Part shown: positions 57,601-64,000 of the stretch, in pieces
How positions within the stretch are numbered: position 1 is the first letter of the stretch
How the letters are laid out: each line of letters opens with the position of its first letter
Assembly (NCBI RefSeq): GCF_963678635.1
Contig: NC_087066.1
Coordinates: 46,721,129 to 46,785,128 of the forward strand
DNA: 64,000 nucleotides
Source of the DNA: Symsagittifera roscoffensis
Lineage: Eukaryota; Xenacoelomorpha; Acoela; Convolutidae
Direction: 5' to 3'
Notes under the pieces: generated by a model
What the model saw: the letters and a program-made list of their open reading frames with translations, nothing else
Database searches by the model: none
Told to the model about the DNA's origin: nothing
Position numbers and translations under genes: made by a program

Positions 57601-58497
57601 CGGGCAGTCTCGGATAGGTCTAGAGACGAATTAGAAGAGATAGTGAAATAAAATTTTGTGAAATTGGGTGGCGGAAGCGTCAGTGATTTTCAGAAGAAGA
57701 AAGCGAGTGAAATGATGGCGAACGATTTCCTCACAATTGACGAGAAGGATGAAACGCAGCAGACGATGATGGAAATAGAGCCACTGCTGATAGCAACGGA
57801 ATATTGAACCTGGAGGAACATCCTACTGACTCATGGGGAGTACCCGTGTCACTGCCTGGCGCAGACGTTTCATTACCCCAAGAGAGCAAACTTAGTGATC
57901 GTATGGGATGATGTAGAGCTATTTTCAATGGGATTGCCTGATCAAGCGCAGAGAGTTTCGTTAATGATGGTCACTGCCATGTCAGCAGTGAAGTGGCTTG
58001 AGGCTAATGTAGGAATGATGAGCGAGCGGGAGATGCCAGTACCGACTTCTGAGCAACTAAGCCAAGTGAGTGTCAGCAGGAAACTGGAACTGTTCAAAAC
58101 CACCTGCAAAGTCCTGAGGATATCCAAAGCCATCGAAAGGATATGGGCAAGACAGAGATTGATGCCTTGGTTTCGTGCGGTGATGACCGCATAGGTATAT
58201 GAACGCGCGAAGCGTCATATGTCCCGCAACACGGACGCCTATCAATCCCTTCAGTGGAATATAGGACCGGGAGACTATAAGAGGACATTCCTGAAGCATA
58301 GTGACGCCTTATTAACTACAGCTGTGAAACGGGTGGCTGGAATGCCTTGTACCATTGAAAACGAGAAAAAGGAGGTCTTACGAGTTGACCTGGAACAGAA
58401 TGTGAGCCTCTGCTTGCACAACAGCTTCTGTAGGAATCGGGAGCAAAAGTTGAACGTAGATCTACTGCCCTGTTGCAAACAAATCAACAACGATTAG
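54692..58497 (+). pseudogene. Third ORF, C-terminal half (unit 2 copy)
   Basis: It has the same block order as unit 1. Unit 2 has an extra stop near 57650 from the 15-base insertion, which ends the EALENEMNLKHSEGYHK frame early. The other frames match: basic KRTKKGLKKYKSMV at 55455, WARQRLMPWFRAVMTA at 58145 and QSLQWNIGPGDY at 58243. Confidence 0.5.
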
Positions 58498-59389
58498 AGC
58501 GAGAAGAGTTTTTATGGTGAAAAGACGTGAGTAGTCAGAAAGGAAATTTTTATCTAGGACACTCATCAAGTTTTGTGAAAATGTTAGAAAGCAGTGAAAG
58601 TTAGTATGATGCCATATATGACACGCGTTGAATTGAGGTGACGTGAATAAAATTTAATTTCACATGCAATTTGTAAGTTGATAGAAGAACATTGGATCAC
58701 CACTTGAAGAGAACCCGGAGTTATGTGTTCAATGGGGACAATGAGAGGACTATCCGGGGAATATGTGCCAATCCCCCGAATTGGCACAGTCGAATTCTTC
58801 GATGCACGCAAAAAAAGAACGTTAAAGGCGAATTCTAATAAAAATGAGGCTCAGAATGTTTTAGAATTCAAAATTTTCAAATTTTCGATTTGAGCTGGAA
58901 CATTTTTGAGAAATACAAGAAACGGCCAACTCTAACCGAAAGAGAAAACCAGACACACAACCGAGGTTACGAGACAAGTAGTGGAAAGAGAACGTGAAGA
59001 AAGAAGCTTCTTATCGTGGTAGTAACACACGATAAGGCGCTTAACGGAAGAAGATTGAACGAAAAGAAGGTGCAGTGGGACTTTTGGAATGGGTCCGAAC
59101 TTCCCGTGCCACGAACTTGGAGAGATAATTATGTGACATTGGACCAGAATGTGTCAAAATGCAAGTTCGAATTCGAAATATTATTGTAGCATCTGACCGA
59201 GAAGATTGACAATTTAAACATATTAGAGGTCTTAATCGTTCATTTTGACGAACTCGGAAGGGTTAATTTGGAGTGTCACGTTAATTTTCAAAAAAAAAAT
59301 TTGAAATAAAAACACCTAACGACCCTGAGATTCCGCACCAACTGAAACGGCGAAACACAACAACAACAGTATTCTCAACACGAACAACG
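54692..59389. repeat. 4.65 kb tandem duplication, unit 2
   Basis: Differences from unit 1 are an extra 34 bases near 55130 containing a second TCGAAGGCTGAGG, a 5-base loss near 56165 (GGTTGTTGGGCTTG shortened), 15 extra bases near 57650 (AATAAAATTTTGTG), and scattered substitutions. Stops such as TAG at 54944-54946 are shared with unit 1. Confidence 0.95.
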
Positions 59390-59640
59390 TTAAAATTAGA
59401 CAGAGAAGAGGCAGACGAGAAATACGAACGATAAGAAGATTGATGTGACCTACAACCATTCCGAGTTGTAACAGTTGTGCTGCTAGAGTCGTTACAACGC
59501 GAATCTTGAGAACAGGGAAGGGTGTTGGGACTGCGTGTTCAGCATTCCTGAATAAAATAAGGACGTTATTTCCCCGGATTTCAGAATCCAGAGGGGTGTC
59601 GGAAGGAGAACCAAAACTGTAATTTATAAATTTTTAGCTT
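59390..59640. promoter_or_regulatory. Possible start of a 3' LTR
   Basis: After the purine-rich run AGATAAGAAGATTGA-like sequence near 59430 comes TGTGACCTACAACCATTCCG, with a CpG-richer segment TTACAACGCGAATCTTGAG. A TG start after a purine tract is what a 3' LTR border looks like. No second copy exists in the window to confirm it, because the 5' end of the element is missing. Confidence 0.3.
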
Positions 59641-60270
59641 CCTGGAGATGTCCTGAATTGAGTTAGTAACATTTAAATTCGTTTTCAGGTCATGAGAAGC
59701 TAGGAGTTGAGGAAAAGGGTTGATCCATCTTCGATGGAGATGATGATTTTTATCTACTGAATAAAAACAGTCGTAATATAATAAATAAGTAGTAGCCCTG
59801 TTTTTAGGAATGACCTCGTGGTCTGGAGATACTGAGACCCAGACATCAGCTCACTATTTTTGCATGTAATTCCCTTAATTAGAGCGTTCTGATCAAAGCC
59901 GGAATGAGTAACGTTTTTGTCGACCCGATGTTAGAAAGACCACCAAAAGAACTGGCTTTGGCAGAGACGGTGAAAAGCATATAGAGCTGTGTTTAGACGC
60001 TAGCCAGTCGTTTTAGAACCTAACTTTTTTTCCCTCGATATGTACTTCCGGGCGAATGTTACATTACGTCATCTCCAGGAGAACATGGAATTAGAGGCCC
60101 GGTGCCCAGAGACAGTTAGAGACATTAAAATATACATTTTAGCTACATTAATGACCTGAACGATTTAATTAACTCCACTTGTTTTTGGTCTTACAAAGCA
60201 TGAGTAGCTAGAATAAAGGAAAGTGTCAATCCATCTCTAATGACTTTAGTATATAACTGTCAATTAAAAT
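59640..60270. repeat. Two diverged copies of a ~200 bp segment
   Basis: CATGAGAAGCTAGGAGTTGAGG with TTGATCCATCTTCGATGG (59691-59745) resembles CATGAGTAGCTAGAATAAAGG with TCAATCCATCTCTAATG (60199-60243). The preceding AGCTTCCTGGAGATGTCCTG and AGCTACATTAATGACCTGAA also align. Identity is low. The rest is AT-rich without a gene. Confidence 0.35.
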
Positions 60271-60795
60271 ATGGTAAATTATGGTTTTTTAGTCGAGTTT
60301 TTAATAATAATAGACGTACAAGTCTAAATCGAAATTATGACTCAGAAACTTCCAGACAAATTAATTTAAAATTGTTTAATTAATTTTAGAGGTTAAAAGT
60401 ATTTTAATCTTTATAGTAATTTAGAGGTCAACTGTGATTGGCTATTTTTTTGATCATGATGGTTTAGAACCAAATTGTATGTAATTTATTGTAAATAACA
60501 TTTGTAAATTGATGTTTTATCGTCAATTACGTTAGTTTATTGTAAAAATCCTGACGATGCATATAGTTGCGAAAACGTTTGAAATTTACTTTTTAGCAAA
60601 AATTTCTTCAATTTCACTTGTTAACCAAATCGTGATTAACCAAAAAGCGGAGAGCGTAAAATTCCAACTATTCTCCCTATTTAAGGGCCAGCATAAAAAT
60701 TTTTTGAATAATTTTCATCAAGGTAAAGGGAATTTTTATAGTGTTTTTTTATCGATACGTAAAATATGGCCAATTTTTATTTGAGTTACCGAAAT
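60271..60795. other. AT-rich spacer before the Penelope-like element
   Basis: No gene or repeat could be supported. Confidence 0.35.
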
Positions 60796-61431
60796 GTTCC
60801 ATATTGTAGCAGCTAACTCCCTGTTCCACAGCATCAACACCCTCAACGCATGTGAGAAAAAGCAATACGAGAGCCTTGTTACAGCAACTCCTGGCCTATC
60901 CCTTAATAACAACTTGCTCAACCAAAGAAAGAACCTCCGACGATTACTGGAAGAAGTCCACTGAAGGAGAAAAAAGATGTTGTGTGGCTCGACGTGGTGA
61001 ACAACACCGTTAGCAGCCACAGAACAAACAACTATCGCCCAGCCGGTGTCGAGGAGCGGACAAACTATTTGAAGTCGAAGAAGCAGCATATATTGGCGAT
61101 CGTTTATTGCAGAAGGGAAGGAACGCCCGACTTGTTTAGTCAGCTTCTCGGCACAGGATTGCTCATTATTCCAGCTACAAAACGGCTACTCTCCAAGACC
61201 AAGCAAAACGACTCGGAGCAGCTCAGGGAATACTTGAAGCTGCACCAGAGTGCTGAATTGGAGCTGAAATCTCTGCGATTGATATTGGCACACAAAGAAA
61301 GGCTGTCAGAGCTGATTGGCAAAATCAGGGGCAAACAACAGGGACCATCACAGACAAAGAGGAAGGCGAAAGCAAGACGTGAGCAGAAGCTGAAGGAAGA
61401 GGAAGTGTCTGCTCTTCAAAGACAGGGGTGA
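60796..61431 (+). pseudogene. ORF upstream of the Penelope-like element
   Basis: The first frame (60796-60963) reads NSLFHSINTLNACEKKQYES and NQRKNLRRLLEEVH to TGA. A shifted frame continues without a gap: KEKKDVVWLDVVNNTVSSHR, then NYLKSKKQHILAIVYCRREG and DLFSQLLGTGLLIIPATKRL. It ends with a long basic, coiled-coil-like helix (AHKERLSELIGKIRGK, KRKAKARREQKLKEEE) and TGA at 61429. The same phase stays open past that stop for a while. It may be an ORF1-type nucleic-acid-binding protein of the element, or an unrelated gene. No family is recognised. Confidence 0.45.
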
Positions 61432-62940
61432 GAAGAGTGTGATTTGTTTTGCTTTGTGCCTTGTGAGTTTCATTACTCGTGGCCTGCAAAACAAACTTTT
61501 GCCTGCTGTTTGGCTCAGACAAATTTTTCAAAGAAAACTAACTTGCAAAATTGTGTTACACTATTTAAAATTCTTTACAAAAGTTCAAGTATCTGTACAT
61601 AGACTGAAGTTTCTGAGAAAATGTCTGAAAATCGATCTAATACCGGACTTTTTGAAAATTAGGGTCCCCGAGAACGGTTTTTTTGGACCAAGCTGTGCAT
61701 AATTTTCAATTGAAACTACTAAGGACTGAAATTTCTAGGGCAAATGAGGATAAAAAAGGTACGAGGAGATGCTAATAAAAGCAAGATCACTGGTGCAAAA
61801 AGAAATTGACTAACAGTGGTGGGCATCCATTTTCCTCTTCGTGAGGCGTCAAGTTGAGGCAAGCTTAAATACAACATCAGAAAACCATAGAAAAAAGTTA
61901 GAAAAACGGTCCGAGAGACAAGATAAGCCTCTTGGGGGGAGAAATGAGCGATCAGTTAAGGTACTTGATATTATTGAACTGCCAGAATGAGTATATGATG
62001 TGCTATCAATGGGCCCGAAGCATCCCATTAGAAACAGTTTTAACGAAACACACTTTTTGGCGGATATCGACATTTTCCTCTCACAATTGAAAAATCAAAA
62101 AACATCTGGTGAAACGTTATGTGATATAGAAGCCGCGGCAAAGTCATATGCAAAAAACGTAAGGCAAACCCCAAGAGACAAAGTCGTTGAAAAAACGAGG
62201 AAATATCTCAAAGATAATGGGTTGCTAGCTGTGCCTTTTGATAAGGGGGTTGGTTTTTGCATAATGAGGAAACAAACGTATGAATTAAAGCTGGAATCCT
62301 TGTTGTGAAAAAAGACGCAACCACTGATGAGGTTATATTGAAAATTGAGAAGGAACTTAACAAAGAATTACTAGCCATGAACAAAAGAGACGAGATAAGT
62401 GATCAGTTATATTCTAAGATGAGGTCAACAGGGGGCAACCCGCCCGTTTGTACGGTTTAGCTAAGGTACACAAGGATGAGACACTCCGTACCACCAGTAC
62501 TATCACTTCCAGGCAGCTCGTATGAGAATCTTAAAAAAATGCTTGCAAAGTTTTTGACAACATCGATGGAGCAAATATAGAAAGAGGCTAGAGAAACAAT
62601 TGAAAACATTGCTCTAGATCCGGATGAAACCATAATATTTCTTGATGTGAAAAGTTTGTACACCAACGTTTCCCTGAAGGAGGCAATTGAAATTGCTTTA
62701 CAGAAGCTGTACAGCCAGGAGCTTCCTCCTGAAATTCAAAGAGCAACCATGAAAAGGCTTTTGAATATGGCGGTCAGCAAAGTATATTTCAAGTGTAATG
62801 ATTCATGATATGTACAAGTTGATGGTTTAGCAATGGGCGCGTCTCTCGCTGTAATTCTGGCAAATTTACGGCTGAAAGAGTACGAGTATGCTCTAAGACA
62901 AAAAATACCGGTGGGAACGGAGGTAAAGCAAATTTATGAC

Positions 62941-63110
62941 AAGAACGGCTTGTGCCCATGTTGCAGCAGGAAAGTCATATATAGATCAAAGGGGGTTGAA
63001 TGCAAGAGTTGCCAAAACTGGTATCATCTAAAATGCGGGAAAAAATCCGATGACTTATACGCATCAATAACTGAGATAGTCTGGTACTGTGAAAGCTGCT
63101 TCCGAGCTAA
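62941..63110 (+). other. C4HC3 PHD-type zinc finger inside the RT
   Basis: Within one uninterrupted frame the ligands are CPCC (C-x2-C), ECKSC (C-x2-C), NWYH then LKC (C-x4-H-x2-C), and YCESC (C-x2-C), the C4HC3 order of PHD fingers. The aromatic Trp-Tyr before His and the Trp before the last Cys pair also fit. PHD fingers usually read histone tails. Its place between motif B and motif C is within the palm domain. Confidence 0.75.
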
Positions 63111-63779
63111 GAACAAGGAGAAGGTTACTCGCCGGGTGAAATTGTTCCTCAGGTACGTGGATGACATTGTTAGAACAGACAGAGGGGAGCCGAGTTGTCT
63201 TCTCGATGCCGCCAATTCTCTTCATCCAAATTTACAGTTCACTCTAGAGAAAACTAATTCGGAGGGGAATTTGCCGTTCCTGGATTTGAGCATAAATGTA
63301 TCGCAGGGTAGGCGTGTAACTTGCAGTTGGTATCAAAAACCAACAGATACAGGGACTATACTGAACTATAGAAGCTGCGCCCCAACTTAGTATAGCGGAG
63401 TGTTATCCAAGGCACTGTACACAGGGTTTTTAGGAGTACATCTAGCTGGGAGGAATTTGATAAGGCTATGGAAACTAATAGGGCGCAATGGCTGACAAAT
63501 CAGTACCTTGAAAATTGGTCCGCAAAGGTGGCTTCAGACGCCTTGTGCGAGATCATCGAGGGTAAGGGCAAGCCCCTGGATAGTGAGAGGGTTTTTCCAG
63601 TTCAATCACCAAAGGATGTGAAGTCCCCAATGCTAATGGTGCAATATTGAGGTGACCAGAGCCAATATTTCGCTAACAGGTTGCCTAATTTAACTAACGT
63701 TCAAGTGGTTTTCACCACAAGAAAACTAGAGTCATGTTTATCATCACTGAGGTCAGCATTTTCTAATGACCTCAAGTCA

Positions 63780-64000
63780 AGAATGGTTTAAAAACTGTCA
63801 TGTAGTGGATGCACTTCCACCTTTGTCGTACAAGCTGTTCGACATTTGACCACTAGAATTGAGGAACATAAGAAAGCAGACTCACCGGTAGGCCTCCACC
63901 TTCAGCAATGCCAACTTGAGGCAAATAGCGCAGATCATAGTTGGGCAATTGTAGATAGGTCAACCAACCAAAAAAATTGCTAACTTTAGCGGCAATACAA
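63780..64000 (+). pseudogene. GIY-YIG-type endonuclease remnant
   Basis: The frame reads LSCSGCTSTFVVQAVRHLTT then RIEEHKKADSPVGLHLQQC. In the family the strand before the Arg helix is a YVGQT-like sequence; here it is FVVQA. The Arg of TTR and the Glu-His pair are kept. The upstream Cys pair is reduced. The nuclease would nick target DNA for priming. A stop precedes it at about 63790. Confidence 0.55.

Larger units (their letters stand above)
61862..64000 (+). pseudogene. Penelope-like element: RT with inserted PHD finger and GIY-YIG remnant
   Basis: The N-terminal part reads GPKHPIRNSFNETHFLADID and LLAVPFDKGVGFCIM, typical of Penelope-like RTs. After a frameshift at 62305 comes MRSTGGNPP, then (another frame) ARLYGLAKVHKDE. 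After a second shift it reads LPGSSYENLKKMLAKF. Motif A is FLDVKSLYTNVSLKEAIE (62640), motif B is GLAMGASLAVILANL (62824) and motif C is FLRYVDDIVR (63149). A zinc finger sits between B and C. Then come NLPFLDLSINVSQGRR and SWYQKPTDTGTILN. After a shift near 63390 the C-terminal part includes WLTNQYLENWSAKVASD and a nuclease remnant STFVVQAVRHLTTRIEEHKK at about 63810-63870. Stops at 61988, 62578 and 62807 and frameshifts make it inactive. It runs to the window edge. Confidence 0.85.

Overview
This window looks like invertebrate nuclear DNA. It is AT-rich outside islands of transposon coding sequence, shows exon-like segments bounded by GT and AG, and is full of satellites, foldback repeats and recent tandem duplications. 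Two retroelement types dominate: a Ty3/Gypsy-like LTR element and a Penelope-like element with a PHD finger. I recall relatives of both from aquatic invertebrate genomes, but I could not check this. The lineage is not resolved. There are no operons, ribosome binding sites or other prokaryotic features.

Layout. At 1-17 kb a block of about 7-8 kb occurs twice as direct repeats. Each copy holds, on the minus strand, a decayed gag (zinc knuckle, no protease or reverse transcriptase after it), a diverged pair of roughly 1 kb repeats around the gag, an integrase C-terminal tail and an SGNH-hydrolase-like fragment. The second copy also carries a nested foldback insertion and a private 398 bp duplication. 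At 17.0-18.0 kb lies a GC-rich minisatellite. From 18.9 to 30 kb there are exon-like pieces of unrecognised genes, a near-perfect 1,188 bp tandem duplication (21.3-23.7 kb) and a 2.1 kb tandem duplication (25.8-30.0 kb). At 30.5-32.2 kb there are two tandem arrays. At 32.3-33.4 kb sits the only long intact reading frame, 354 codons, with no recognised function. From 33.4 to 43.2 kb there are mostly repeats plus one decayed minus-strand coding unit (41.3-42.7 kb).

From 43.2 to 59.5 kb is the 3' half of a large Gypsy-like element on the plus strand. It starts abruptly inside integrase and continues with a macrodomain-like ORF (similar to TARG1/OARD1) and then a very long, stop-ridden third ORF holding one clear and three possible SGNH-like modules. 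A 4.65 kb part of that ORF and its 3' end is tandemly duplicated. From 60.8 kb to the right edge is a Penelope-like element: reverse transcriptase motifs A, B and C are visible, a C4HC3 PHD-type finger is inserted between motifs B and C, and a GIY-YIG-type nuclease remnant reaches the end of the window.

How the parts relate. The minus-strand elements at 1-17 kb and the plus-strand element at 43-59 kb belong to one broad family, because both place an SGNH-like domain downstream of the same kind of integrase tail. All the retroelement genes seen here are broken by stops and frameshifts. Several stops are shared by both copies of the duplications, so decay came before duplication. The likely host genes are known only as fragments, and their structures are my inference.
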